A stretch of 64,000 nt of DNA from Flavobacteriaceae bacterium. Its GTDB lineage: Bacteria > Bacteroidota > Bacteroidia > Flavobacteriales > Flavobacteriaceae. The stretch is taken from contig CP046177.1 of NCBI GenBank assembly GCA_014075215.1, positions 2,232,501-2,296,500 on the forward strand, given 5' to 3'. Shown piece after piece: positions 19,401 through 26,375 of this stretch (position 1 is its first letter; each line of letters begins with the position of its first letter). The translations under genes and the position numbers were made by a program. Below the pieces are notes generated by a model. It saw only the letters and a program-made list of their open reading frames with translations. It had not been told where the DNA came from and searched no databases.

Positions 19401-20766
19401 ACCGGTATTGGCAAAAAGCAAAGCAGGTAAAGAGGGAATAAAGATTAACAATGATCCTGATCTCGAAAAAGAAGCAGATGTTATGGCAACGAAGGTAAAG
19501 GCCCAACATACCTTACATCAGCCACCAAAACGTACACTAAAACGAAAAATGCTTCCTGAATCCAACGTAGTACAGCGTGTGGTAACACAGATTGGAATGA
19601 AAGAAGACGCTACTATCAATGCTGTGGATATTATAGGGCGACCTGCCAGTGTTTATTCAGGTACCATGGGCGATCACAGTACTGCCTTTGCCGTACAAAA
19701 GACAGCAGTGATAAAACAGTTACAGGGTAAAACCATAAATGAAGCCGTGACAAACATGGACAAACTGGCAGCAAAATTAAATGATTTACCCGGCCATAAA
19801 TCAGAGGTGATAAGTCGATTGCCGGAATCACAAAAAGAAAAATTGAAAAATGCAGAAAAAGAACTGAACACTATAAAAGAAGTATTGAAAACAGCTATGG
19901 GTGATGGAAGTTCCGTTGACCGCCGGATTGATTTACTACAACGATATGTAGATGCTTATTTGGAAGTACGTGAACTCATCCCTTTCTCTACCCTCAACGT
20001 AGCAGCCAAGTCAAAAGGTTTGGCAGGAAAAGGGAAAGGAGAATCCAAGCCCTTGAATTCATTACTAAATAGTGGTAGCAGTATGTCAAATGAAGACAAA
20101 CTAGAAGCCATCATGCAACTCTTCGACAGATCATCAGTCGCTATGGTTGCTGCAGAGCAGAACCCTGATTTAATGGAGCAAATGGCACCCGGCATAGATA
20201 CAGGAAAGAGTATCATGGACAACCTTAAAATGCTTTTAAAACAACATTTCACAGCAATCAAACAAGCCTTTCCGGAACATGCAGGAGTTATAGATTCTAT
20301 TACGGATGAGAATACATTTATTAAAAAATATTTTGATAAAATATTGGAAGAATTGCTTGTAAAACAATATAACGAATTCTTAAATGATTGGCGTTTAGAA
20401 GAAGGTCATATTCAACAAGCCAATAGTATAAGTCTGAAGAAACGCGAACTTATTACAAGAGTGGAAACTCATAAGAATACGATAGAGGAGTTGGAGGATA
20501 AACGAGACGAAATAAAAAAACAACTAGGTGTACTGGGACTAACACCAAGCTTGAAAGATTGGCCCAAAAAAATACAAGAATCTATCGGAGGTACACGCAA
20601 GCGCAAGGCTCCCGTAGCCTTTGACGGGGGAGACGATCCGGATAAAAAGAAAACAAAAGCTGAACCCAAGGTGAAAGCTGTTTTAAGTGAAGAAAAAACT
20701 GCTGGAGAAAATAAAAAAACGATTGGCATACAGGTGCTATTAGACGATCATGGAGTTATTACTTAA
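13411..20766 (+). CDS. Giant DUF4157 (eCIS core domain) protein
   Basis: The protein has 2,451 residues from a GTG; there is no in-frame ATG upstream before a stop at 13,390. Residues 1-60 are polar and Pro/Ser-rich. Helical, very Lys/Glu-rich regions dominate (coiled coil about 850-1150); residues ~235-290 (MNWLSVSEKDK..., GKTIEEDLKNTFG, YELLQQI) resemble an annexin-type repeat. A hydrophobic stretch lies near 1466-1515. DUF4157 follows at ~1905-1970: TTVHYNSNEPA, GTDIHVAPGQEEH and HEAVH (1961-1965), the zinc HExxH motif of the eCIS-associated core domain. After VVQR, a last domain begins GRPASVYSGTMGDHSTAF. DUF4157 proteins mark eCIS loci and are often cargo or toxin carriers. The TAA at 20,764 interrupts what appears to be a longer protein. 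Confidence 0.8.
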   Translation: MKEGDKIQQEQQHEESTQESSRAGLSRSASLPTLPPTETGNGNSSPGQNPALPNINKTTESAQGILKLLGSETHLTAGDQMDVDFESEILEKANKAKAQKKEKETLLTSLSQIRSNIGKELSDYQESAGYTTSNQARAERTHLWLFLQRADHTIREVKSSKITEKGVEKLRKIYRQLQQVRIDFFNDPLYSYDATQLYSAASGSVKADKAAHKIVRGDDIDYRVVRLIALFKEDLGKNNRFAAMMNWLSVSEKDKTEIEFRYQLIRGKTIEEDLKNTFGENSLRYELLQQIYKNGRMSKPAELALELGLLYEGNFFGPEITQKMDKNRVRKLVLESPEDFTFLTHNNAPQNTLEKAAYDYLKNSIPGLFSELRNLVESRMSGQKGESTYTFSSRGERIKTGNVHADYLISLIRDPENPYTVKAYRGVVYLEDHYREFDKHEVTSRIFAWAEKDQENESLTVPLEELKKFVKSGSNFIQKEYGIVLEAGKDIPSDVGGLAPYTRVWQNFSEASQVRLFANRRAPSPGFFAGFSKERLEFIVQWVHLIYEQRIAAEKEKSTAEKQGEWEMAEKEALESSKENAGKDKIEEIDQKLKDLDDQIRIQQEKKDFDKATEAFPLKKLDMLLKKHQTKAWVSKKTELTNFKYKVLNLLSSTKKWDAQLALIKYYLPDQWEKYETAAMMYEYDENDKPVLKTDIKNIFEEKHHGKQVKMDEFKKDLEAVFNKLADQLHETNLSSQQIEQIKGMVYHRGAFENKAAKEVDQALHYPESEKTEKDYSTTNYQKLKKQARKNRLKDTTGLGEAMELFLKAKPESYEQYLMLNDPEISKYLMRKAGGIHSKDRAERVAMLIERLKDHAIVLTYDLKEVFSDLETGEDVIITARDVKKIGDLKKNKEKDLKAIQSLEGTSDEWKRTESFAKDIKEGTKEVKEITEYLEKKIKKEVEELPDLSGEYDPEKKNRELLDDTKGKEELTEDEKNKIWDNVSKLLIISQRSEKILVLDRKLKKWKKSIQKIELKKWNDEMAPLLADASEIKEKLQLEKEKLKQAKENKNSAEYVANIIGNIEQVIGVIENLEKDEEIKSLNDKMGQWREKLKNIELQKWTDEKGALEAIQTIDQEVKETKEKVKKHEEDKVKYEKEFLPDKKEKLNPLSSETYQEQRTEYWAIILAMQYDREKINHDRNRFLEYAFKAQQEKVSGTALAKIIQELNTEAYKAMTTSKFNATEGEKKAVETLKSFFENSQAIQVTDLLEASKGKKYVEKLTSDTDALKFAHDSLTDDELLTTWVGKSMQELKKLADERFDHQLQQGPNGQESDARNIINFPIELNSEIEILLHAVAKSEKKVFESKRKIFEKLGKIFIDNKTEEMRKLRLSQLEKIHIGIRIMAENQVKGYKQTQTGAQWHFMNAAGFAASGAESEMLHAFRTIIEEKQDDRTYEEKLDKIAKLVTKADLAIGHWRDTQDRLNKQVIKIVTSILTFAGSTAGLALGQFHAPLLTKIIWSVLQKLILISVEEGMKSCLAREGEQDAQDVSIDTLVKLTSTALDTVIKHGFKELLATQLDHIIARNPANAGQTKFIKTGLKIALSIPQKEISTLSEESIKLIPDLFLKKDPDVWNKLKDHSTDLLKRQAKNIAQITVLGTGKLSYGMGIGDNKFNMKTFRGTIAPEEIKFLVRDAFFKNILIKKIAGEAGGAAKTGVANVTESKPAKEDKARKDFKLAEPDFDLQEKKLEELWQDFNPDKLDEVTGTIMREVLTTLGLSIDKEAKKTKDVVEQLQKEITPQNREKLKTWLEDTFERMFNILEEEFPSYKNRLRKIKTEALKKLKDLAVKKKVKEATADHPPKQKEKQDAREAPEVSGKHEETSAQANQSPKRSQRVSREAPGVTAQTSAESKSPESTPAGAQANTAGLPEDIQTGIENATGYAMDSTTVHYNSNEPAKYNAHAITKGTDIHVAPGQEEHLEHEAVHAYQYISGELDKSEKKAEEKEKKTGKKSKKKRVPVLAKSKAGKEGIKINNDPDLEKEADVMATKVKAQHTLHQPPKRTLKRKMLPESNVVQRVVTQIGMKEDATINAVDIIGRPASVYSGTMGDHSTAFAVQKTAVIKQLQGKTINEAVTNMDKLAAKLNDLPGHKSEVISRLPESQKEKLKNAEKELNTIKEVLKTAMGDGSSVDRRIDLLQRYVDAYLEVRELIPFSTLNVAAKSKGLAGKGKGESKPLNSLLNSGSSMSNEDKLEAIMQLFDRSSVAMVAAEQNPDLMEQMAPGIDTGKSIMDNLKMLLKQHFTAIKQAFPEHAGVIDSITDENTFIKKYFDKILEELLVKQYNEFLNDWRLEEGHIQQANSISLKKRELITRVETHKNTIEELEDKRDEIKKQLGVLGLTPSLKDWPKKIQESIGGTRKRKAPVAFDGGDDPDKKKTKAEPKVKAVLSEEKTAGENKKTIGIQVLLDDHGVIT

Positions 20767-21375
20767 GTGCAGGCGAAGGGTCGTACGCCTTCTCCTTTTG
20801 CCTCTTCCGAAGGTATGGGAGCGCATACCACGGCTTGGATTGTCCATCTTGATGCGATTGAAACATCCCTCAAAGGGAAAACTGTAAAAGAGGGATTAAA
20901 AAAACTGGACGAAAAGAAACGGCATGCTGTAAAAGAAGCCAATAAGCGTAAAGCAGAATTTCCTGATATAGATGGATACAGCAGTCATGGTCTGGAGACT
21001 AGCGAGAAAAGACTGGATCAAATTGAAAAGGACAAGGAAAGTAGCAGAATACACGATATTATATGGCTACAAAACTATATAGCCGAGTTACTTACCTATA
21101 CCAATTACATGCCTGGTGCTACCCTGCTAGCTGCAGATATAGGAGGCAAAGGTGAAGGCAAACACAGATCAACTCTTCTGGAATGGGAGAAAAAGTTATC
21201 GCAAGGCGATACTGCCTCTGAAGAGGAGAATAAAAAAATTAAATTAGCAGTATCTGGTCTGTTGGATTTAGGAAGTGCTGAAGGGAAACAAAAAGGAATA
21301 CTAAAGAGATACCATAAAGAAGCGATAGCACAGGCGTATCCAAATGTTGCGAAATTACTGAATAAAATTGGATAG
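20767..21375 (+). CDS. In-frame continuation of the giant DUF4157 gene, second C-terminal domain
   Basis: The 202-residue frame begins at the codon right after the TAA of the giant gene and in the same frame (GTG 20,767). It is a second copy of that protein's last domain: GRTPSPF..MGAHTTAW, K-G-K-T-V-K-E-G, MPGATLLAADIGGKGEGK and YHKEAIAQAYPNVAKLL align with GRPASVY..MGDHSTAF, Q-G-K-T-I-N-E-A, IPFSTLNVAAKSKG and KQHFTAIKQAFPEHAGVI. In the alignment the TAA stands where copy one has Ala (INAVDII-G-R versus IT-stop-VQAK-G-R). I infer a nonsense mutation or readthrough rather than a separate gene. Independent translation from GTG cannot be excluded. The domain itself is of unknown function. Confidence 0.6.
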   Translation: MQAKGRTPSPFASSEGMGAHTTAWIVHLDAIETSLKGKTVKEGLKKLDEKKRHAVKEANKRKAEFPDIDGYSSHGLETSEKRLDQIEKDKESSRIHDIIWLQNYIAELLTYTNYMPGATLLAADIGGKGEGKHRSTLLEWEKKLSQGDTASEEENKKIKLAVSGLLDLGSAEGKQKGILKRYHKEAIAQAYPNVAKLLNKIG

Positions 21376-21458
21376 TTCTGAATGCGCAAATCCAGAGACA
21401 TATAAATTTTTACGAATAGAGACACTATCCAAGTGAGATATTATCAACTCAACATTCG

Positions 21459-22259
21459 TCATGCACTATACTTTTCATAAGCCGCCGCTAGTTTAACGTC
21501 GTATTGATTCTCTGCGTACCCCGGACCGTTATAACCGTAGGCAAAAGCTGCCCAATCCTTGTTTTGCAGATGTCGTACCAAATTATTGGTTTCAATAAAT
21601 CCGGCAAAGGCTTTTAAATGCTCGTCTTCACTAATGTACTGTGTCATGACATAATAGGTTACGGTATCAAAATGACAGGCTTTATAATTAAACCCCATAA
21701 TTTGAAACATTCCCCATGAAGCAGATGCCAATGCAGCGGTTTCCTGTATGTTCATGGCCTTGTTCAACCGCATGTATTGATCTTCTCCGTAATAATCTCT
21801 TACCCAACTAGGATACAATACATTTTCGTTACCGACAACATAATCTTCAGGATTCATTCCTGCTTTTTCCAACTCACGCCAAAAAATATGTCCTTCAAAT
21901 AAAATCTTAGGCCTACCGTCAGGTAAAAATCCTTCCCCATTAGATTCTACTTCACAGACGGCTTTCATGGCAGCCACTTCTATCTGCAATTGCAGTGCAA
22001 CCTCCTCAATAGCTGTTTCTGTAAGTTTCCGGCAGGAAATAAGATCATTTCCGGAGGAAACTTCCGTTAATGCGTCCCATGTAGCAGGTCCCACTATTCC
22101 ATCTATTGCCAATCCATTTTCTTGTTGAAATTTTTTTACGGCATTTTCTGTACCGTCACCAAAAATTCCGTCAACAGTCAAATTATATCCTGACTGATTC
22201 AATAATTGCTGAAGTTTTCGTACGTCTTCTCCTGTAGAGCCTTTTCTTAAAGTAGTCAT
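21459..22259 (-). CDS. N-acetylmuramidase with peptidoglycan-binding domain
   Basis: The protein has 266 residues. Residues 1-65 are a PG_binding_1 domain (LRKGSTGEDVRKLQQLLNQ, VDGIFGDGTENAVKKFQ, DGIVGPATW). Residues ~80-265 match the DUF3380/N-acetylmuramidase family, with the catalytic Glu expected in AVCEVESNG and the family landmarks KILFEGHIFWREL, YPSWVRDYYGED, ASASWGMFQIMG and YGYNGPGYAENQYD. These enzymes cut the glycan strand and are common as phage lysins and tail-associated lysozymes. There is no signal peptide, so export needs another route: cell lysis (as used to release eCIS particles) or loading on the particle. It is transcribed against the cargo genes. Confidence 0.85.
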   Translation of the reverse strand: MTTLRKGSTGEDVRKLQQLLNQSGYNLTVDGIFGDGTENAVKKFQQENGLAIDGIVGPATWDALTEVSSGNDLISCRKLTETAIEEVALQLQIEVAAMKAVCEVESNGEGFLPDGRPKILFEGHIFWRELEKAGMNPEDYVVGNENVLYPSWVRDYYGEDQYMRLNKAMNIQETAALASASWGMFQIMGFNYKACHFDTVTYYVMTQYISEDEHLKAFAGFIETNNLVRHLQNKDWAAFAYGYNGPGYAENQYDVKLAAAYEKYSA

Positions 22260-22421
22260 TTAAATGGGGGTTTGGTATTTATTTTATTAAGCTAAATTAA
22301 ATAATTTTTGGAAGAATACAATCCCAAAAACAATTAAATTTTAAACTCCCGCCTTTTTTAGGGATAAACTTTGTTCCTGTTGCACAAGTCTAATGTATTA
22401 AATAATTATGTATCTTAACAT

Positions 22422-22607
22422 ATGCAAGGCAAGAAAATCTATCAGGAAAAGTTATTCAACCATTTTCAGTTAAGTGATCGTATTCCCAAAAACAACTTTT
22501 ACCGTGGTTTGTCAGAAGTCTTAAACTTAGATTATTTGTATAAATTTACTAAAGAATACTATGGAAGTAGTGAACAAAAAAGTATTGATTCCTGTGGTAT
22601 TTTTTAA
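22422..22607 (+). pseudogene. N-terminal fragment of an IS1182-family transposase
   Basis: The 61 residues (MQGKKIYQEKLFNHFQLSDR, NFYRGLSEVLNLDYLY, YYGSSEQKSID) match the start of IS1182-type transposases, which are normally over 400 residues. The catalytic part is missing; the frame ends where a serine-recombinase remnant begins. Confidence 0.65.
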
Positions 22608-22610
22608 ACT

Positions 22611-23003
22611 CTGTTTATTGAAAAGGGCAGCTATGAAAGATTAAAAGATAAATTCTCTGAAAAAATAAGCGATATTGAGATAGAAATTGACAATTGCTCT
22701 GATATATAGAAAGATGTCAAAAAATTTATTGAATTTGGTCTGGAGTTGCTTCTTAACCTTGATATTTACTACAAAAAATCAAATTCAGAAATTAAAAGGT
22801 AAATAATTGGTTCGATATTTTCCGAAAAATTAGTTTTTGAAAATAAAAAGTATCGAACCATAAAATTAAATGATGCGGTTGAACTTATTTTTAATTATAA
22901 CAAGGAGTTACAAACTTTTGTAAATAAAATAAGACAGGCTAATAATAACCTGTCTTATTCAGTATCGGGAGTTGGACTCGAACCATCAACCTTCGGGTTA
23001 TGA
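22611..23003 (+). pseudogene. C-terminal remnant of a serine recombinase
   Basis: One frame reads YERLKDKFSEKISDIEIEID..., IYYKKSNSEIKR, GSIFSEKLVFENKKYRT, AVELIFNYNKEL, then LSYSVSGVGLEPSTFGL. This is the familiar C-terminal tail of Bacteroidota large serine recombinases, whose last residues are read through a tRNA gene used as attachment site. It has in-frame stops at 22,707 (TAG) and 22,800 (TAA) and no catalytic N-terminal domain, so it is dead. Confidence 0.65.
22930..22957 (-). terminator. Rho-independent terminator hairpin behind tRNA fragment
   Basis: A 9-bp stem TAAGACAGG / CCTGTCTTA encloses a 10-nt loop. Read on the minus strand it is followed by an ATTTTATTTA tract, fitting the terminator of the tRNA whose 3' fragment ends at 22,963. 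Confidence 0.65.
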
Positions 23004-23005
23004 TC
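22963..23005 (-). other. tRNA-Met(CAT) 3' fragment, probable attachment-site scar
   Basis: On the minus strand the bases from about 23,005 down to 22,963 read as the anticodon loop (CATAA), variable loop, T-arm with TTCGAGT loop and 3' acceptor strand TCCCGAT plus A. Further upstream on that strand, no matching 5' half or D-arm is present. A tRNA 3' half next to a recombinase is what integrative elements leave at an att site. Confidence 0.65.
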
Positions 23006-23111
23006 CTCAATATTTGAATCTTAATATATATTATTTTACTTGATTATCAATATTTTAAAATTTTATCTTATTCAAATTAATACATATTAAACTGTATTAA
23101 AACAGTATTTG

Positions 23112-23131
23112 TTGTACCTATGTTGTACCTA
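23112..23131. repeat. Tandem TTGTACCTA repeats upstream of the integrase
   Basis: Two copies of TTGTACCTA are spaced 11 bp apart (one helical turn), 40-60 bp before the integrase start and ~110 bp from the tRNA scar. They may be integrase arm- or core-binding sites; a TATCTTTAC box just after them could be the integrase promoter. Confidence 0.35.
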
Positions 23132-23169
23132 AATTTCGTATCTTTACATCAGTAAAAATAAGCAACGGT

Positions 23170-24515
23170 ATGAGTACAATTACGGCTGTATTAAGAAAAA
23201 AACCTAATAAGCAAGGTTTATACCCTATCTGTGTTCGGATTATCAAAAATAGGAAATCTACTTTTATTTATACCAAACAATACATTGAATTAAAGTATTG
23301 GGATAAACAAAACCGTCGTGTAAAAAAGTCTCATCCTAATTCTACTCGGTTGAATAATTTGATTTCAAAGAAAATATCTGAAGCTAATGAGGTTGTACTA
23401 GAAGATGAAATACAACATAGTAATTTATCTTCCAAGCAAATTCATACGAAAGTAAAACGAAAAGGAAAAAGTGTCTCTTTCTTTCAATTGGCTTCTGAAA
23501 GAATTAAAAATAAGTATTTAAAAGGAGCCTTTTCTGTGGCTAAAGAGAGCTATCTATTCTTTATAATATTCAAGAGTATGTAAACCGCAAACCTTCTGAA
23601 TCTATCTTACAAGCAAGAGAAAATATTAAATTAAGAAGAAAAGAAAGAATTTCTCAGGGAAGGAAGTATCAGCATCATACAATGGAGGTCATCAAAAAAT
23701 TCTCAAAAGATAAATCTTTGTATTTTGAAGATATTACTACTTCATTTTTAGAAGGGTTTAAAACTTTTTGTGTCTCACACTTAGGACAGAATAAAACCAG
23801 AACTGTTACCAATCAGCTAATTTTGATAAAAACATTATATAATCAAGCTATTAAAGAAGGTGTTGCCCTTGAAAAGCATTATCCTTTTGCAGGAGAAAAA
23901 GAAAAGATTAGTATTCAGGCAGGAAATAAAATTGGATTAACTATTACTGAAATAAAACGTATTGAGAATCTAGAATTAGAAGCAAAGACATCTATTTGGC
24001 AGACAAAAAATGTGTATTTATTCTCTTACTATTTTGCTGGTGTTCGTATCTCTGACGTTTTGGAACTCAAATGGAATAATTTTATTAATGGCAGGTTGTA
24101 TTATGAAATGAACAAAAATGAAAAGGCTGTTAGTCTTAAAGTTCCTGAAAAAGCACAAGCTATCTTAGGTTTGTATTTGAATGATAAACAATCTGAAAAT
24201 GATTATGTTTTCCCTTTTTTGAAAAAGGCAGATCAAAATAACAAGGAAGATATTTTTAAAAAAACTCGAAATGCTACTAGTCTTTTTAACAAGCATTTAA
24301 AGAGAATTGCCAAGTTATGTGATATCAAAATTAGTCTTAGCAATCATATTAGCAGGCATTCTTTTGGCAATATTGCTAAAAATAATATAAGTCCTGAAAT
24401 ACTTCAAAAGTTGTATCGTCATTCTAACTTGAAAACGACTATAAACTACCAAGCAAATTTTATTCATAAAGAAGCAGATGAGGCTTTGGATGCGGTGATT
24501 AATTTTAGCAAGTAA
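23170..24515 (+). pseudogene. Tyrosine recombinase (integrase), split by a one-base frameshift
   Basis: Residues from 23,170 (MSTITAVLRKKPNKQGLYPI) are the arm-binding/SAM-like N-terminal part of a Bacteroidota phage-type integrase. The frame is lost near 23,550: GCTAAAGAGAGC appears to lack one base that would restore A-K-A-E-L-S-I-L-Y-N-I-Q, the sequence read in the next frame up to the second ORF. The catalytic domain is complete: Arg in AGVRISDVLELKW, H-x-x-R in HISRHSFG, then LYRHSNLKTTINYQ with His and Tyr. It lies ~170 bp from the tRNA 3' fragment and was probably the integrase of an element inserted there. A consensus error would make it intact. Confidence 0.75.
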
Positions 24516-24599
24516 TTCCTCTTTTATTTTTCACTATCTTTACAAATATTTATCAAATGTTTTTTGAAATGTTGAAAGAAATCTAAAAGTTGCTGATTT

Positions 24600-24784
24600 A
24601 TGAGCACCCCGATAAAAACTATTTTTTGTATTGTATGCCTATTTGTTTGTCTCTGTACTTTTGGACAAAGTTTACCTGACCTTACACCTTCTCTTCCAAC
24701 GACAAGCCACCTGTTTACTGCCCCCAAAATAGGCTACCCTCAAACATATATATCGCAATCAAATAAAAAACATTTGCGACAACT
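24600..24784 (+). pseudogene. 5' fragment of a secreted protein, interrupted by ISAon1-type element
   Basis: ATG 24,600 starts a clear signal peptide (IKTIFCIVCLFVCLCTFGQS) and about 45 mature residues before the left end of the insertion sequence at ~24,785. The remaining residues of that frame come from the IS. It may be the 5' end of the gene whose 3' end lies at 26,205-26,362; if so, internal sequence has also been lost. Confidence 0.45.
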
Positions 24785-24851
24785 CTCGGATCAATCTCAA
24801 AAGTTGTGTGTGAATTTAAAATAGTATTGTGATCTTTGTAAAAAAAGGAGG

Positions 24852-25202
24852 TTGGATACTTATATAGATTTACTAAAATTAATTTTACCAGAGTTGTTAG
24901 TTGAACATTTTGATTTGTCAAAACATAGTGTTGAAAATGAAGTGATGCATTTGTATTTTGAAGAACGTAACATAGTTCCCAAAGAAGAATCAGAACGTAT
25001 CTTGATAGCTCACGGATTTCATAAAGAGCTTACCATTCAAGACTTTCCATTACGAGGCAACACAGTATATCTTCACATTAAACGTCGTAGATGGTTAGAT
25101 AGGAAGACCAAACAAATTGTACAAAGAGATTGGAATTTAGTAGCACAGGGGACTCGAATGACAGAGCAGTTCGCTGCTTTTTTAAAAGAAATTAGTAGAT
25201 AG
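24852..25202 (+). CDS. ISAon1-type transposase N-terminal ORF
   Basis: This 116-residue protein from TTG 24,852 (VEHFDLSKHSVENEVMHLYF, LTIQDFPLRGNTVYLHIKRR, GTRMTEQFAAFLKEI) is the N-terminal region protein found upstream of ISAon1-type transposases; it carries the DNA-binding part. The catalytic ORF follows in another frame. Confidence 0.8.
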   Translation: MDTYIDLLKLILPELLVEHFDLSKHSVENEVMHLYFEERNIVPKEESERILIAHGFHKELTIQDFPLRGNTVYLHIKRRRWLDRKTKQIVQRDWNLVAQGTRMTEQFAAFLKEISR

Positions 25203-26178
25203 AGAAACCAGTGATTGTAGAACTATAGGTAGATTTTACGGAGTTGATGGTAAAAAACTTGGACGTCAATATCGTGATTATTTAAGTGAGTTTAAACAAT
25301 GGAAACAAAAAAAACATGCTAAAGAGTGGCATGTTTTTCCTGAAAATATAGGTGCTTATTTATCTATTGATGAAACAGCATTGTCTAAAGGAGAACTCTA
25401 CACCATTATTACCAATAAAAAAGCCAAAGGTAAAAAAGGAGCTATTGTAGGGGTTTTTGCAGGCACTAAGATAGAACCCATTATAGAACAGTTACTTAAA
25501 ATATCCTCTAAAAAAAGAAACAAAGTCAAAGAAATTACACTAGATATGGCGAACTCTATGAAAAATATAGCCAAAACATGTTTCCCTAAGGCCATACAAG
25601 TAACTGATAGATTCCATGTGCAAAAACTAGCTCTAGAAGCGCTACAAGATATTAGAATAAAACATCGATGGAATGCAATAGACCTAGAAAATGACCTAAT
25701 CAAGTTAGCAAAAACAAAAGGTAAAGAGTATCAACCTGAGATATTTGACAATGGGGACACTAGAAAACAACTCTTAGCTAGAAGTAGATATTTACTCTAT
25801 AAATCTCCTGAAAAATGGACACAAAATCAATATCTAAGAAGCAAAATACTTTTTGAAAAATATCCTGATATTCAAAAGGCTTTTAACTTAAATCAGAGCC
25901 TTAGAAATATATTCAATACAGCTAAATCAATACAAATTGCATATACAAAACTAGCACATTGGTATAATGATGTAGAAAAATCTGGTTTTAAAGCTTTTAA
26001 TACAATAGCAAATACAATTTCTATAAATTATCGGTCAATACTCAATTATTTTATCAATCGGAGTACAAATGCTTCTGCTGAATCTTTTAATGCTAAGATT
26101 AAAGCCTTTAGAGCGCAGTTTAGAGGTGTTAAAAATGTAGAATTCTTCCTGTTCAGATTAACACAAATTTTTGCCTAA
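25203..26178 (+). CDS. ISAon1-type transposase catalytic ORF
   Basis: The frame is open from about 25,186, overlapping the end of the first ORF, although the first start-like codon (TTG) is only at 25,381. The upstream part is real family sequence: RFYGVDGKKLGRQYRDYLSEF and HVFPENIGAYLSIDETALS, containing a catalytic Asp. Further landmarks are VKEITLDMANSMKNIAK, QVTDRFHVQKLALEAL and NASAESFNAKIKAFR, typical of ISL3-like DDE transposases. Because there is no ATG or GTG in the upstream part, production as a fusion with the first ORF through a +1 shift is likely, unless initiation is unusual. Confidence 0.75.
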
Positions 26179-26204
26179 AACACAACAATTAGTCTTGATC
26201 CGAG

Positions 26205-26362
26205 ATTCCGGTAATTTAAGGAGCGGTATAAAAAAAGGCTATACGGTATCACATGTTCATATTAAAGCACAAGAAAACGGAGTAAGTGTAGATCCTTTAA
26301 ACCATTTTAATACTCAAATATATCCTAATACAGGTCAAATAGTAACCCCATGTAATAACTAA
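26205..26362 (+). pseudogene. 3' remnant, possibly of an M23-type peptidase-like protein
   Basis: From the right end of the ISAon1-type element the frame reads SGNLRSGIKKGYTVSHVHIK..., NGVSVDPLNHFNT. HVHIK followed by an Asn/Asp-Pro-x-x-x-F pattern is what the end of LytM/M23 peptidases looks like (H-x-H zinc ligand). Only about 50 residues remain. Confidence 0.4.
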
Positions 26363-26375
26363 AAATTTAAAAATC

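Larger units (their letters stand above)
24785..26204. mobile_element. ISAon1-type insertion sequence (ISL3-like)
   Basis: Imperfect inverted ends are visible: CTCGGATCAA then GTTGTGT on the left (24,785) and the reverse complement of the same blocks on the right (to 26,204). Between them lie the two ORFs typical of ISAon1-type elements. No clear target duplication was found. It separates two remnants of secreted-protein genes. Confidence 0.75.

Noticed and set aside
22963..23005. A complete functional tRNA-Met gene
   Set aside because: Only the 3' half from the anticodon loop is present; no D-arm or 5' acceptor strand can be paired.
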